64,000 nt of DNA from Paenibacillaceae bacterium (GCA_004134985.1 REGQ01000064.1:372001-436000); one strand, 5' to 3'. Positions 40,990 through 50,476 are shown, counted from the stretch's first letter. A program made the numbers and translations. The notes: a model not told the origin generated them from the sequence alone.

Positions 40990-41659
40990 CAGCTCTCCTC
41001 CTCAGAGTTCTGCGTAGCAAAACTTACTTCGTAAGCATATACATTGCTTTGCGTAGTAAAAGCAGCTTAAGCTTATTTATATGAGACGAGATAATTATTA
41101 AGACGCAAACCTGTCTCAGTAGGCGCAAACATTCAGCGAAGGCCGGGTAATTGTCCAGTTCAACTGGTCAGGCAATACTCAAGCTAACCTAAGATCGTCC
41201 AACTCAACCTAACCTGTTTTAATGAGGGCTCAAAGCCATAATCAGCGGTTGACGAATGCGAGCGGGGGGATCTTGCGCTAACGCTTGCCACAGCTCTTAA
41301 CTGGCCTTAAATGACCCATTTTCAAATCTAACGCTTGTCACAGCGCTTATTCACCCCTTGGACGGCTAAAATCATGCGATTTTCTAGAAATAACGTGGCT
41401 CAGTTTCCTTACAATAATTAGTGGGCTGAATTTCCCTAAATAGCGCCGCTCAGCAGCGTTAGAATTCTACATGGCCCCTTTGTTTAAATCGCGGAGTATG
41501 CTATCGACTATGCTGTTGTCACTACTATGCTATCTACTATGCCGATCACTACGATGTTGATGCTGTAGCCTGCCACAACGTAAAAAAGCCGGCTCAGAGC
41601 CGGCTTTTTGCTGCATGATTGTTAGTGTGTCGATATGATCTTGCATTATTTGGTTTGCA
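40990..41659. repeat. Gene-free 670-bp gap with short repeats
   Basis: No gene is visible. It contains a direct repeat CTAACGCTTGCCACAGCTCT (41278-41297, continuing 2 bases) and CTAACGCTTGTCACAGCGCT (41328-41347), 50 bp apart, inside a stretch with other CGCT/AGCG words, and a low-complexity run of ACTATG-like units at about 41500-41555. These look like the decayed dispersed repeats also seen at the window's left end. A terminator closes the right side. Confidence 0.55.
41582..41610. terminator. Bidirectional terminator after the transglutaminase gene
   Basis: Stem AGCCGGCT / AGCCGGCT around CAG, flanked by six A on the left and five T on the right, so it can work on either strand; it most likely ends the leftward moxR operon. 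Confidence 0.88.
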
Positions 41660-43900
41660 TTACAAGCGATTGCGAATGGACTTCACTGTCAAAGCCAATT
41701 GCTCCGCTTCTTCGTTTGTAAAAGCGGCCGCCCCATATTTCGCCCTTTCAAACATTAGCAGCACCGCTTGCAGTTCACCGCTTAGCGGGGTACGATCCTC
41801 AGACCATCTTGTAATCGTCTCGCGCATCGTTTCATGCTCGGCATGTCGCAGCCCCTTGCGGCGACCGGAGCGAATCAGCTTCTCCGTCTCCAGCACAATG
41901 CGCTGATTGGCAGTGTACGTCCGGAAACGCCAGCGAACATACGCCTCACCGATTTCACGTCTGCGAACGATGGCCATTGCAACAAGCAGCAGTACCGCTG
42001 CAATCGCGCCAATCCAGGACAAGTTGAATGACGATTCTTGGTTCTTCACTTCTTCAACAGGCTCCACAGGCGGGGCAATATCGGTTTCCACGGTATCCTG
42101 CCGAACTTCCGCCGCGGCATAAGGATAGGCAAACCCTGCTGTGGGCTCAAACGGAATCCAGCCATAGCCTTCGAAGTAAAGCTCCACCCATGAATGAGCG
42201 TCCGCATTGCGCACCGTGTAAGTACCCGAACCGTCGGGCTCGAAGCCTCTGCCGCCAAAGTTCTGCAGCTCGCTCAGCGGATCGAACGGCAACACCCCAG
42301 GCGCATAGCCTTTGACCCATCGGGTAGGCAAATCAACCGCACGCGCCAGAACTGCCATCGCGCTGGAATAATAATCACAGTAGCCTTCCATAATCTCAAA
42401 CAGGAACGCATCAACAAAATCATCGCTTTTCTTTTTGGTCAAATCGGGTGAATTGGTATATACATAGTTTTCTTTTAAATACGTTTCGATCAACTTGGCC
42501 TTGTCATACGGGTTATCGCCCACAGCGGTTATTTCTTGTGCCAAATCCTTCACGCGCTGCGGCAGACCATCAGGCAGTTGAAGATACATTTCATTTTTGG
42601 CTGGACTGTCAAGCGCCACACCTGACGACCGCAGCACTTCCTCATCCAAAACAGGCACATGAGATACGATCGTATATTGTGATGGATAGGGCGCCGATGT
42701 CTGACCATCCGGCCAATGCAGTTCCCATGAGTCGGCAAGCCAGGACACACGATTCGGAATTGCAATATTCTCTTCATCAATCGTGAGCGATGCGAGGCTG
42801 GACATCGGCGCGGCGCCAAACAATACCGGCAGCGGATCTTCTCTGATCATCCTCACCGTCTGCTCGACTTCCGTCGTCTCAATATCACTACCCGGGCCGT
42901 CGGTAAGGGGCAGCTTCTCTCCGGCGACAAGCCCGATCATGGAAGATTCACGCCGTTCACGCGGCCCATCGATCCACCCTTCTCCGGTGTACATCGCCTT
43001 CGTTTCGCCGCGCCAGTAGCTTTTACGGTTTGTTGTCACTTCCATAACCGTGGAATAATCAAACAAAAATCCCCCGCCCAGCGCCTCATCCTGCCGGCTG
43101 TAGCCTGAACGACTATCCCCAGTCGGGCCCGAAGAAGTAATCGGGTTCCCTTTGTTCCCTACAAAAGATGGGACCGTTTCCCCGCGCGACTCCCGCCACA
43201 CCGTATACGGGTCTTTCAACACCGGCGACATGTTCGGGACAAACAGGCCGGAAGCCATGACCAGTGCAATGATCAGCAATGTCGGAAGCAGCAGGCTGGC
43301 CGGATATTCAATCATTCTGCTCCAGCTTTCCGGATGCTTGGCCTGGAAACGGGCAAAGTGCTCCGCTACCAGCCATGCCAACCCGATAAAGATCGTCCAT
43401 GCAATATTGTCCCACAGCACAATCGGGCTGAACGAATCTGCAATGAGCAGCGACATCAAAAACAATGACATAATCATGACGACTTGCGGACGTGTTTTTG
43501 TCACATTCCCAGCAAATTGAAACAGCAGCCAGACAACGATGCTGATCCATATAAACGGCTCCAACTGACTGAGATTCAAAGAGAGCCAGTTGCCCCACAG
43601 CCCCCATTCCCGCAGCGGGCCGATTTCTTTGGGAACCCATTGAAACCCGGTGTAATACAAATTGATTAGAATAATTGCGATAGCCTGAACCGACAAGCGC
43701 AGAAACCGCCAGCCGGGAATAAGAAACTCTGCCGCTGCTCCGGCAATCAATACCGCATGGACGATGCGGTATGTCTCGTCCCACCAGAACCCTTCGAGAC
43801 AATCAAACCACTGCCATAGCAGAACAGCGATAAAAACATAGACAAGTCTTCCATACCAGTTGTTCAAAATAGATTGCCAGATCGAATTAGCTTGTTGCAT
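41660..43900 (-). CDS. Transglutaminase-like membrane protein (TgpA/DUF3488 type)
   Basis: A 746-residue protein. About six membrane helices occupy the first 220 residues; the external part has a transglutaminase-like core with EGYCDYYSSAMAVLARAVDLPTRWVKGYAPG (catalytic Cys), NADAHSWVELYFEGYGWIPFEPT (catalytic His and Asp); one more helix (LSWIGAIAAVLLLVAMAIV) precedes a cytoplasmic DUF4129-like tail. Third gene of a MoxR-DUF58-transglutaminase operon, a set found in many bacteria with no settled role. ATG 43900 has AAGGAGGCGG upstream. Confidence 0.88.
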   Translation of the reverse strand: MQQANSIWQSILNNWYGRLVYVFIAVLLWQWFDCLEGFWWDETYRIVHAVLIAGAAAEFLIPGWRFLRLSVQAIAIILINLYYTGFQWVPKEIGPLREWGLWGNWLSLNLSQLEPFIWISIVVWLLFQFAGNVTKTRPQVVMIMSLFLMSLLIADSFSPIVLWDNIAWTIFIGLAWLVAEHFARFQAKHPESWSRMIEYPASLLLPTLLIIALVMASGLFVPNMSPVLKDPYTVWRESRGETVPSFVGNKGNPITSSGPTGDSRSGYSRQDEALGGGFLFDYSTVMEVTTNRKSYWRGETKAMYTGEGWIDGPRERRESSMIGLVAGEKLPLTDGPGSDIETTEVEQTVRMIREDPLPVLFGAAPMSSLASLTIDEENIAIPNRVSWLADSWELHWPDGQTSAPYPSQYTIVSHVPVLDEEVLRSSGVALDSPAKNEMYLQLPDGLPQRVKDLAQEITAVGDNPYDKAKLIETYLKENYVYTNSPDLTKKKSDDFVDAFLFEIMEGYCDYYSSAMAVLARAVDLPTRWVKGYAPGVLPFDPLSELQNFGGRGFEPDGSGTYTVRNADAHSWVELYFEGYGWIPFEPTAGFAYPYAAAEVRQDTVETDIAPPVEPVEEVKNQESSFNLSWIGAIAAVLLLVAMAIVRRREIGEAYVRWRFRTYTANQRIVLETEKLIRSGRRKGLRHAEHETMRETITRWSEDRTPLSGELQAVLLMFERAKYGAAAFTNEEAEQLALTVKSIRNRL

Positions 43901-45128
43901 GAAGACCGCCTCCTTCCAGCGCCCCGGGCAGTTCAGGCAGGCTGCGCACGACATGGATCGGCCAGCCCTGGCTGCGGATAACGCGCTGCCATGACTCGGG
44001 ATCTGCATCTTTGCTGGCGCCCTCAATGTAAATCAGACTTGGCACAAGCCCCTTTCGATCCAGCCATTGCATCGCCTTGATCGTTTCCTCACCGCCTTGC
44101 GGACTGACGATAACGGCGAACGAGCCTGGGGTGAGCAGTCTGGCAGCCTGGCGCAACGCCGGATATAGCGGCAGCGGGCTGTCTGCAGCCACACCTACGA
44201 AGTGATTCATGACCGCCTTGCGCTGATCAGGCGTTGAACGGGCAGCGAACCCTTCCAGATTTGCGCCGGCGGACACCAGACCCATCGATGTTTCCTTGCG
44301 CATGCCGAATTCAAACAATGAAGCCGCTGTAGATACGGCAAGCTCGAACTGCTCCGATTGGGCGTAGGCTGGCTCATGGCGATCCAAAATCAGAATGGAC
44401 CTTGGCATTGCTTCCCGCTCGAACTCCTTAGATTTCCACTCGCCGGTCTTGGCTGTTGCATTCCAGTGAATACGTGACAGACGGTCTCCATACAGATAGT
44501 CGCGCACCCCGTTTATTTGGGTTGTATCCTTGGCAGCACGTGAAGTTGCCGCATGGGAGAACGGCCCCTTCAGCCCGCGGTGCAGTTGATTCCACGTACG
44601 GATGGGTATAATCTGGGGCAATACGCTAAAAGTTGCAGGTGAGGCAAATTTGCCGGTATGCTCTAACAGTCCAAATATATCCCGTGTCAAGCAGATGCCT
44701 TGCGCAAAGCGATAATAGCCGCGCTGCAGCGGGGGCGTTAAATACATTACAGTGCCTTGCCTGCGGAAATCGGGGACAAATGACACCTCAAAAGGCATGT
44801 CCTTTCCTCCCTGCCGAATGAGACGCTCCCGCACAAGCACATAAGGGATCGGCCATACGCCAGGCAAGCGGAAGCGCAGATGGACTTCAAGCCGGGTGCC
44901 TGCCGGCATAACATGCTCTTTGGATGCGCCATGGACCAGCCGGCGTTCACCGGTAACCTTGGCGATGCCGCTCCAGCGGCCAAGCATTAAATATACAAGG
45001 AGAACATTTAAAATGATGAAGAGCATGAGGGAGCTTTTTCCCCCTTGAAACAAGAAGTACAACGTACAACAGACATAGACTGCTGCGACGAGCCGCCACC
45101 GTATGAACGCAGCTTTAATCCTGTCCAT
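43887..45128 (-). CDS. DUF58 domain protein
   Basis: A 413-residue membrane protein with two N-terminal helices (VAAVYVCCTLYFLFQ and LMLFIILNVLLVYLML) and a DUF58 domain: YLYGDRLSRIHWNATAKTGEWKSKEFE is the family signature, and a vWA-like fold follows (SILILDRHEPA). Overlaps the transglutaminase gene by 14 nt and starts on the moxR stop, so the three are co-translated. Confidence 0.9.
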   Translation of the reverse strand: MDRIKAAFIRWRLVAAVYVCCTLYFLFQGGKSSLMLFIILNVLLVYLMLGRWSGIAKVTGERRLVHGASKEHVMPAGTRLEVHLRFRLPGVWPIPYVLVRERLIRQGGKDMPFEVSFVPDFRRQGTVMYLTPPLQRGYYRFAQGICLTRDIFGLLEHTGKFASPATFSVLPQIIPIRTWNQLHRGLKGPFSHAATSRAAKDTTQINGVRDYLYGDRLSRIHWNATAKTGEWKSKEFEREAMPRSILILDRHEPAYAQSEQFELAVSTAASLFEFGMRKETSMGLVSAGANLEGFAARSTPDQRKAVMNHFVGVAADSPLPLYPALRQAARLLTPGSFAVIVSPQGGEETIKAMQWLDRKGLVPSLIYIEGASKDADPESWQRVIRSQGWPIHVVRSLPELPGALEGGGLHATS

Positions 45129-46084
45129 TATCGCTCCAACCGGACTGGCACCTTCATCTGCTGCACGACATCCTCGACAACCTCGCCTGTCGTCATGCCG
45201 TTCATCCTAGCCTCTGTATGCAGCAGCATCCGGTGAGCGAGCACCGAGACAGCCAGATCCTTCACATCATCAGGGATAATATAATCCCGTTCATTAAGAA
45301 AGGCGTGCGCCTTGGCTGCGCCCAGCATCGATATGGCTGCGCGCGGGCTGGCCCCAAGCTCAACAGCGCTGTGTTCCCTCGTCCCGCGAATAATGCGAAT
45401 CAAATAGTCGGCGACCGCCTCATCCACATGAACTTGTTTCACACGTTCCTGAATTCTAACGACATCCTCTATATCAGCTACCTGATGGATCAAGTCTGCC
45501 GGCTGTCCGCCTTTGTGCGTCAGAACCATCTGCAGTTCGGTCGCTTCATCCGGATAACCTAGCGTCAGTTTCATCATAAAACGGTCGAGCTGCGCTTCTG
45601 GAAGCATATAAGTACCTTCGAACTCGATCGGGTTTTGCGTAGCAAACAACAAGAAAGGAATCGGAAGATTATGTGTTGTGCCATCGACGGTAATTCGACC
45701 TTCTTCCATCGCTTCAAGCAGGGCTGACTGTGTTTTTGTCGTTGCGCGGTTGATTTCATCGGCCAGCAAAATGTTCGACATCACCGGGCCGGGGCGAAAC
45801 AGAAACGTTTCCTCTTTGGGATGGTAAATGGAGACCCCTGTAATGTCAGTTGGCAGCAAATCAGGATTGCATTGTATCCGGCGGAAATTGCCGCCTATCG
45901 AACGGGCAAGCGCTTTGATCATTTGTGTTTTTCCAGTGCCCGGAACATCTTCAAGCAATACGTGCCCGCCAGCTAGCAATGCTGTCATCAAGCGATTTAT
46001 CTCTGCTCTTTTTCCCAGGATACAGGTCTCAAGGTTACGGCGAATAGTAGCGCATAGTTGCATATCGTCATTATGATTTTCCAT
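45128..46084 (-). CDS. MoxR-family AAA+ ATPase
   Basis: A 318-residue AAA+ chaperone-like ATPase. Walker A LLEDVPGTGKTQMIKALA, Walker B ILLADEINRA, sensor ATQNPIEFEGTY and the lid TEARMNG region. MoxR proteins are thought to help fold or activate vWA-domain partners, here the DUF58 protein. Start has GGGAGG. First gene of the operon. Confidence 0.94.
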   Translation of the reverse strand: MENHNDDMQLCATIRRNLETCILGKRAEINRLMTALLAGGHVLLEDVPGTGKTQMIKALARSIGGNFRRIQCNPDLLPTDITGVSIYHPKEETFLFRPGPVMSNILLADEINRATTKTQSALLEAMEEGRITVDGTTHNLPIPFLLFATQNPIEFEGTYMLPEAQLDRFMMKLTLGYPDEATELQMVLTHKGGQPADLIHQVADIEDVVRIQERVKQVHVDEAVADYLIRIIRGTREHSAVELGASPRAAISMLGAAKAHAFLNERDYIIPDDVKDLAVSVLAHRMLLHTEARMNGMTTGEVVEDVVQQMKVPVRLER

Positions 46085-46237
46085 GCTGATACCTCCCGGT
46101 TTTATAAATAGAAAGAAGAAAATTGCATTCTAACTATATATTACAGGATTGCGTGGAGGGAGTACAGTCGATGACCTCAAATTGAGAAAAACTCCTAAGG
46201 CTGACGCAAATCTTCTCTAAATCGACTTGATGAACAT

Positions 46238-46269
46238 AAAAAAGAGGGTTCTGCTGAACCCTCTTTTTT
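46238..46269 (-). terminator. Terminator after spoVAE
   Basis: AAAAGAGGGTTC / GAACCCTCTTTT hairpin overlapping the spoVAE stop codon; A- and T-runs on both sides make it bidirectional. Confidence 0.9.
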
Positions 46270-46618
46270 AGCCTTTGGGTCTGACAACAAGCGCGGCCAG
46301 AAAGGAAAATATTATCGCCGCCGAGATGCCGGCGCTCGTTACTTTGAATATCCCGGAAATGACCCCGATCCAGCCCCGATCATTCAGCTCGGTCAGCGCC
46401 CCATGCACCAATGCATTGCCGAAGCTCGTAATCGGCACCGTCGCACCGGCCCCCGCAAATTCGATAAACGGCTCGTACCACCCGATGCCATCCACAATCG
46501 CTCCGATGACGACCAAAAGCGACATCGTGTGCGCCGGTGTCAGCTTCAGCACATCGAACATGAGCTGCCCTAAGGTGCAGATTGCGCCGCCAACCAGAAA
46601 TGCCCATAGAAATTGCAT
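46268..46618 (-). CDS. spoVAE: Stage V sporulation protein AE (SpoVAE)
   Basis: A 116-residue membrane protein (about three to four helices) of the SpoVA channel that moves dipicolinic acid into and out of the spore. [19 protein letters not shown] and [20 protein letters not shown] are family signatures, shared with SpoVAC. ATG 46618 has GGGGG upstream. Last gene of spoVAC-spoVAD-spoVAE. Confidence 0.94.
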   Translation of the reverse strand: MQFLWAFLVGGAICTLGQLMFDVLKLTPAHTMSLLVVIGAIVDGIGWYEPFIEFAGAGATVPITSFGNALVHGALTELNDRGWIGVISGIFKVTSAGISAAIIFSFLAALVVRPKG

Positions 46619-46626
46619 GTCAACCT

Positions 46627-47637
46627 TTACCCCCTTCCTTCGATCGATACAGCATGAGCAATACACGGAATTGTCTCCCCTTGCTGATAGGACAGCGGAG
46701 AGAGCAGCGCGCCAGTTGCGACCACCAGCACGCGTCGCAGCTCGCCTTTGCGCAGACGGTTGAGCAAGTGCCCATAGGTCACAACTGCGGAACAGCCACA
46801 GCCGCTACCACCCGCCTGCACCTTCTGCTTGTCGACGTCATAGACCATCAGCCCACAGTCCGCAAATTCCGTTTCGTTCATCGGCACACCGTTTCTCTCC
46901 AGCAAGTCGGAGGCAATCTGGTGGCCTACCTTGGCCAAATCCCCCGTCACGATCATGTCGTAATCGCCAGGGCCTCTTCCCGTATCATTAAAATGTGCCT
47001 GGATCGTGTCGACAGCGGCCGGCGCCATCGCTGCCCCCATATTAAAGGGGTCGGTGATGCCCAAATCATTGATTCGGCCGATCGTTGCCGAGGTGACAAC
47101 CGGCCCGTCACCCTCCGCAGCGACAATCGCTGCGCCTGCGCCAGTAACGGTGAACTGCGCGGTCGGCGGTTTCTGTGAGCCGTATTCCGTCGGATAGCGG
47201 AACTGCTTCTCCGCCGTACAGTTGTGGCTGCATGTCCCCGCAAGCACATAGCGGGCAGCGCGGGAATTGACCATGAGGGATGCAACCGCCAGCGACTCCA
47301 TCGAGGTGGAGCAAGCGCCGAAGACACCCAAGTACGGCACGCCCAAATCACGGGCGGCAAAGCTGGTGCTAATAATTTGATTCAGCAGATCACCCCCGAC
47401 ATAAAACTCAAGCTGATCTTTGCGGATACCTGCGTGGTGAATGGCAAAATCAGATGCTTGCTCCATCAACAGCCGCTCCGCTTTTTCCCAACTTTTCTGC
47501 TGCATGTCAAGCTCTGGATGAATCAGGTCGAAATCAGCGGCAAGCGGACCTTCGCCTTCTTCCGGGCCGACGACGGTCGCTGTTCCGATAATGACCGGCC
47601 GGTTGTCAAACCACCACGTTTGTTTCCCCCGCTGCAT
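46627..47637 (-). CDS. spoVAD: Stage V sporulation protein AD (SpoVAD)
   Basis: A 336-residue thiolase-fold protein that binds dipicolinic acid in the SpoVA complex. [56 protein letters not shown] and the [14 protein letters not shown] loop are typical. ATG 47637 is chosen because AGGAGG lies 9 nt upstream; the long frame to 47844 overlaps spoVAC. Coupled to spoVAC. Confidence 0.95.
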   Translation of the reverse strand: MQRGKQTWWFDNRPVIIGTATVVGPEEGEGPLAADFDLIHPELDMQQKSWEKAERLLMEQASDFAIHHAGIRKDQLEFYVGGDLLNQIISTSFAARDLGVPYLGVFGACSTSMESLAVASLMVNSRAARYVLAGTCSHNCTAEKQFRYPTEYGSQKPPTAQFTVTGAGAAIVAAEGDGPVVTSATIGRINDLGITDPFNMGAAMAPAAVDTIQAHFNDTGRGPGDYDMIVTGDLAKVGHQIASDLLERNGVPMNETEFADCGLMVYDVDKQKVQAGGSGCGCSAVVTYGHLLNRLRKGELRRVLVVATGALLSPLSYQQGETIPCIAHAVSIEGRG

Positions 47638-47639
47638 TA

Positions 47640-48131
47640 TCATTGTCCTCCTGTGCCAAGAATGAGATGAATGATGCCGACAACAAACGCCGCCACCGTG
47701 CCAAACACAATTACCGAGCCGGCCAGCTTGAACATGTTGCCGCCAACACCAAGCACCAGCCCTTCGCTCCGGTGCTCGATTGCAGCAGAACACATTGAAT
47801 TGGCAAAACCCGTGACAGGTACTGCCGAGCCTGCCCCGGCCCATTGCGCGATCTTGTCATAGACGCCCAGACTGGTCAATATGACGGCTATTAAAATCAT
47901 GACAGCAACGGTTGGATCACCAGCCTGCTTGGCCGACAAGTTCAACGTTGTCATAAATAAGGTTTGAACGGTTTGGCCGATCAGGCATATCCCCCCTCCG
48001 ACCAGAAACGCGCGGATGCAGTTAACAAGCACAGAGCGTGACGGCTCGCGATTTTTGGCGAAATCTTTGTACTCTTTGGGAGACATCGACATTTTCTTGA
48101 ATTTACCGTTTCCTTCGTCGTTGGTAGACAT
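47640..48131 (-). CDS. spoVAC: Stage V sporulation protein AC (SpoVAC)
   Basis: A 163-residue membrane protein of the SpoVA complex, in B. subtilis a mechanosensitive channel for dipicolinic acid release. AFLVGGGICLIGQTVQTLF and GAGSAVPVTGFANSMCSAAIEH are diagnostic. ATG 48131 has GGAGG upstream. Expected to be under SigG; a convincing SigG promoter was not found. Confidence 0.95.
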   Translation of the reverse strand: MSTNDEGNGKFKKMSMSPKEYKDFAKNREPSRSVLVNCIRAFLVGGGICLIGQTVQTLFMTTLNLSAKQAGDPTVAVMILIAVILTSLGVYDKIAQWAGAGSAVPVTGFANSMCSAAIEHRSEGLVLGVGGNMFKLAGSVIVFGTVAAFVVGIIHLILGTGGQ

Positions 48132-48219
48132 TCCAGCATTCCTCCAAAATTTCATTAAATTGCTTTGTTCAAATTGTTTGTCAATGAGAACCAATTTATG
48201 CTCAAACCGTTATTTTCAC

Positions 48220-48259
48220 AAAAAAAAACCTGACTGTTCGCCGAAGCGATATCGTCAGG
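48220..48259 (-). terminator. Terminator upstream of spoVAC
   Basis: CCTGAC / GTCAGG stem with a further GCTTCGGCG inner part, followed on the minus strand by nine T (48220-48228). It ends some leftward transcript that starts before spoVAC, most simply that of the small peptide gene at 48378-48449. Confidence 0.85.
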
Positions 48260-48377
48260 CATAGCAATTCAAATAACAAGCGCGAGCGCCGTCTCCGCAT
48301 TAAAGTAACAGAAAGAGGGCGATGAAACACAATACGGATCATACGTCATTTGCCGCTTGTCAAGATTTGCAGGGTGC

Positions 48378-48449
48378 CTAGGCCATACAGAGCAGTATGA
48401 CCAACAACAGAAACAGCACCAGCACCAATAAGAATTCCCGTTGTCTCAA
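48378..48449 (-). CDS. Possible small hydrophobic sporulation peptide (23 residues)
   Basis: TTG start at 48449, AAAGGAG 9 nt upstream, protein MRQREFLLVLVLFLLLVILLCMA: a charged head and one membrane helix, resembling the C-terminal core of YjcZ-type spore-coat-associated peptides. A SigK-like promoter lies just upstream and a strong terminator 120 nt downstream, which together argue for a real transcript. Against it: the size is near the limit of chance and the start is TTG. Confidence 0.4.
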   Translation of the reverse strand: MRQREFLLVLVLFLLLVILLCMA

Positions 48450-48492
48450 TTGCCCCGGCTCCTTTCTCCTGCAGATACGGTAGGCTGCTATC

Positions 48493-48520
48493 ATTGTATG
48501 TCCGCTTGCTGGAAGGCGTG
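48493..48520 (-). promoter_or_regulatory. SigK/SigE-like promoter of the small peptide
   Basis: Minus strand CATACAAT (48493-48500) with AC 17 bp upstream (48518-48519), fitting the mother-cell SigK pattern AC-N16/17-CATANNNTA loosely. It is about 45 bp before the peptide start. Confidence 0.45.
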
Positions 48521-48615
48521 AGCATATATTGGGGCAAATCGCTGTCAATCTCTTGTTCAAAAATCTGAAAAGATAGACATGGTGGTATTTTCCCTGCCAT
48601 CTTCGCCGTACAGGC

Positions 48616-48644
48616 ACGAATAGGCGCATACCCACATACACTTA
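48616..48644 (+). promoter_or_regulatory. SigE/SigK-like promoter of sigK
   Basis: AC (48616-48617) and CATACACTTA (48635-48644) with a 17-bp spacer, matching mother-cell promoters. sigK in B. subtilis is transcribed first by SigE, then by SigK. It lies about 87 bp before the sigK start. Confidence 0.5.
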
Positions 48645-48730
48645 GAGAACAGACTTCAATGTTCATCAGGGTAAGGAATTCAGCAGCAGCTTTTCCTGCC
48701 CGGAAATACATCTTGGAGGTGGCTCAATTC

Positions 48731-49180
48731 ATGCCAGGGTTGTTTGCGGCGATCGCACTGTTTATTAAACAGCTTTCGCTTCTCGTTTCGTATGTTAAAA
48801 ACAATGCCTTTCCCCAACCGTTGCAAGAGGAAGAAGAAGCAAAGCATCTAAAGCTGTTTGCAGAGGGGAATCAGTATTCGCGCAACCTGCTTATTGAGCA
48901 CAACCTGCGTCTGGTTGCTCATATCGTCAAAAAGTTCGACAACACCGGAGAAGACCTTGAAGACTTAATTTCGATTGGCACCATCGGTCTGATTAAAGCG
49001 ATTGAAAGCTATCAGGCTGGAAAGGGAACAAAGCTGGCAACTTTTGCTGCTCGTTGTATCGAAAATGAAATTTTGATGCATCTGCGCTCATTGAAAAAAA
49101 CACGCAAGGATGTTTCCCTGCACGATCCAATCGGCACTGACAAAGAAGGGAACGAGATAACGTTGTATGGTTATCTGTAA
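48731..49180 (+). CDS. sigK: SigK N-terminal fragment, gene split by prophage
   Basis: A 149-residue protein matching the N-terminal part of the mother-cell sigma factor SigK: pro-sequence and hydrophobic start ([28 protein letters not shown]), region 2 ([53 protein letters not shown]) and [17 protein letters not shown]. After residue 145 (about 49165) homology ends and the frame closes as YGYL-stop. Regions 3 and 4 are missing, so the fragment alone cannot act as a sigma factor. Phage genes follow at once, as with the skin element of B. subtilis. ATG 48731 has GGAGGTGG upstream. Confidence 0.93.
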   Translation: MPGLFAAIALFIKQLSLLVSYVKNNAFPQPLQEEEEAKHLKLFAEGNQYSRNLLIEHNLRLVAHIVKKFDNTGEDLEDLISIGTIGLIKAIESYQAGKGTKLATFAARCIENEILMHLRSLKKTRKDVSLHDPIGTDKEGNEITLYGYL

Positions 49181-49243
49181 ATAAAATAGCAGGATTTTAT
49201 TGTTGTGATCTGTTAAAATGTGTAAGTATAAGGGGTGAGTGCA

Positions 49244-49390
49244 ATGAAGAAATGGTTAAAGGCTATGTGGCCTCCCGCGCTTGTATGTTTTATTTTTATA
49301 CAGGCACTTGGCTTTCAGATCGGGGCAATAATTGCTTATGGATTAATGCTATCGTTTTTTGCAATCAAATCCTTACGTCTGAGCAAGTAA
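49244..49390 (+). CDS. Small membrane protein, 48 residues
   Basis: Not recognised. A basic start (MKKWLKAMW) and two hydrophobic segments (ALVCFIFIQALGFQIG and IAYGLMLSFFAIKSL). GGGGTGAG lies upstream of ATG 49244 and an intrinsic terminator follows at once, so it looks like a complete single-gene unit just inside the element. Confidence 0.6.
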   Translation: MKKWLKAMWPPALVCFIFIQALGFQIGAIIAYGLMLSFFAIKSLRLSK

Positions 49391-49430
49391 AAAGAGCCGC
49401 AGGGATGCTCTCCTCATACGGCTCTTTTTT
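49390..49430 (+). terminator. Terminator after the small membrane protein
   Basis: AAAGAGCCG ... CGGCTCTTT stem followed by six T, just after the stop. Confidence 0.88.
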
Positions 49431-49532
49431 ATATTACCACCTTTTTTCACTGGCGTAAATAACTCTGGTCTTCCCTTCCTCATGCTCTATAAACCCCTGC
49501 TTCCACAGATTATTGAGTATCATAAATTCAGA

Positions 49533-50384
49533 TTACAAGCCTACAAACTCAACAAACTCGGGACTCCGCAACTTACCGGATCGGTACCAATTGCGGAATC
49601 TCACCCTTGCCTTCAACACTGGTTGCACATAGACAAAGTTGCGATCCTCTCCTGTCACAATCGACTTTGAAACACCATAAAAAGCCTGCTTATGTGCTAT
49701 TGGGACCGCGAGCTCGATAATACCAACTGGCCTGCCCTCATGCTGCACAAGCCATCCAAACTGGTCTTTGCGATAACCTACAATGGTAACAACTGCATAC
49801 TGGTAATTAATAATCTTGAGCCAATCCGAGCTGCGGCGCCCTACGTATCTGCTATCTTTGCGCTTGGCGACAATACCCTCAAGGCCGCGTTGCTTGATCA
49901 AGTCAAACAAAGCCGTCCCTGCCTCATCTACACTTATCACGCGGCTGTAGTGGTTGTTGTCCCCTAGAACTGTATTAAGCAACTCCTTGCGCTCTGTGAG
50001 CGGCCTGCTGCGCACATCTTCTCCATTAAGCTGCAATATATCAAAAGCGAAGAATTGGATGGGGATCGTTCGCATACCCGCTTTAATTTGTGGTGCCTTT
50101 GTCATCCTAAACCGGCGCATGACCATTTCAAAATCGGTTGTCCCATTCTCCGGTTCTACATAAGAAACCTCACCATCCAGGACGATTTCTCTGGCTGATG
50201 TAGGCACTCCGTGCAACTCTGGATACTGTTGAGTAACATCGTTGTTGTGACGCGTATATAGGCGGACTGTGCCCGCTGATAAGGATAATATCATGCGATG
50301 GCCATCTATCTTAGGTTCATATAGGTATCTATCATCATTAAATGGCTGCTCCCGCTTTTCGAGCAGCATTGGTTGCATAAACAT
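49533..50384 (-). CDS. ATP-dependent DNA ligase
   Basis: A 283-residue ligase. The catalytic lysine is in the KxDG motif (EPKIDGHRM, Lys25), with LDGEVSY (motif III), FFAFDILQLNGEDV (motif IIIa), EGIVAKRKDS (motif IV) and SDWLKIINYQ (motif V); a short OB-fold follows. It is the size of minimal phage or LigD-ligase-like enzymes with no polymerase or nuclease domain attached and no Ku gene nearby. Start is ATG 50384 (or GTG three codons before). Confidence 0.9.
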   Translation of the reverse strand: MFMQPMLLEKREQPFNDDRYLYEPKIDGHRMILSLSAGTVRLYTRHNNDVTQQYPELHGVPTSAREIVLDGEVSYVEPENGTTDFEMVMRRFRMTKAPQIKAGMRTIPIQFFAFDILQLNGEDVRSRPLTERKELLNTVLGDNNHYSRVISVDEAGTALFDLIKQRGLEGIVAKRKDSRYVGRRSSDWLKIINYQYAVVTIVGYRKDQFGWLVQHEGRPVGIIELAVPIAHKQAFYGVSKSIVTGEDRNFVYVQPVLKARVRFRNWYRSGKLRSPEFVEFVGL

Positions 50385-50476
50385 TGTGATCACCTATGAT
50401 AATTGTAGCACTGGACGGGCGCACAGACTGGATGTAAATAAAACCAAAAAAAGTTTTGTGTTCTTATATTGTTCGG

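Noticed and set aside
48346-48711. 121-codon minus-strand open frame between spoVAC and sigK
   Set aside because: No ribosome site, composition without a protein-like pattern, and it covers the sigK promoter. The 23-residue frame inside it, with ribosome site, is the better reading.
49533-50384. Bacterial NHEJ system (LigD with Ku)
   Set aside because: Only the ligase core is present, no polymerase or nuclease domain and no ku gene nearby.
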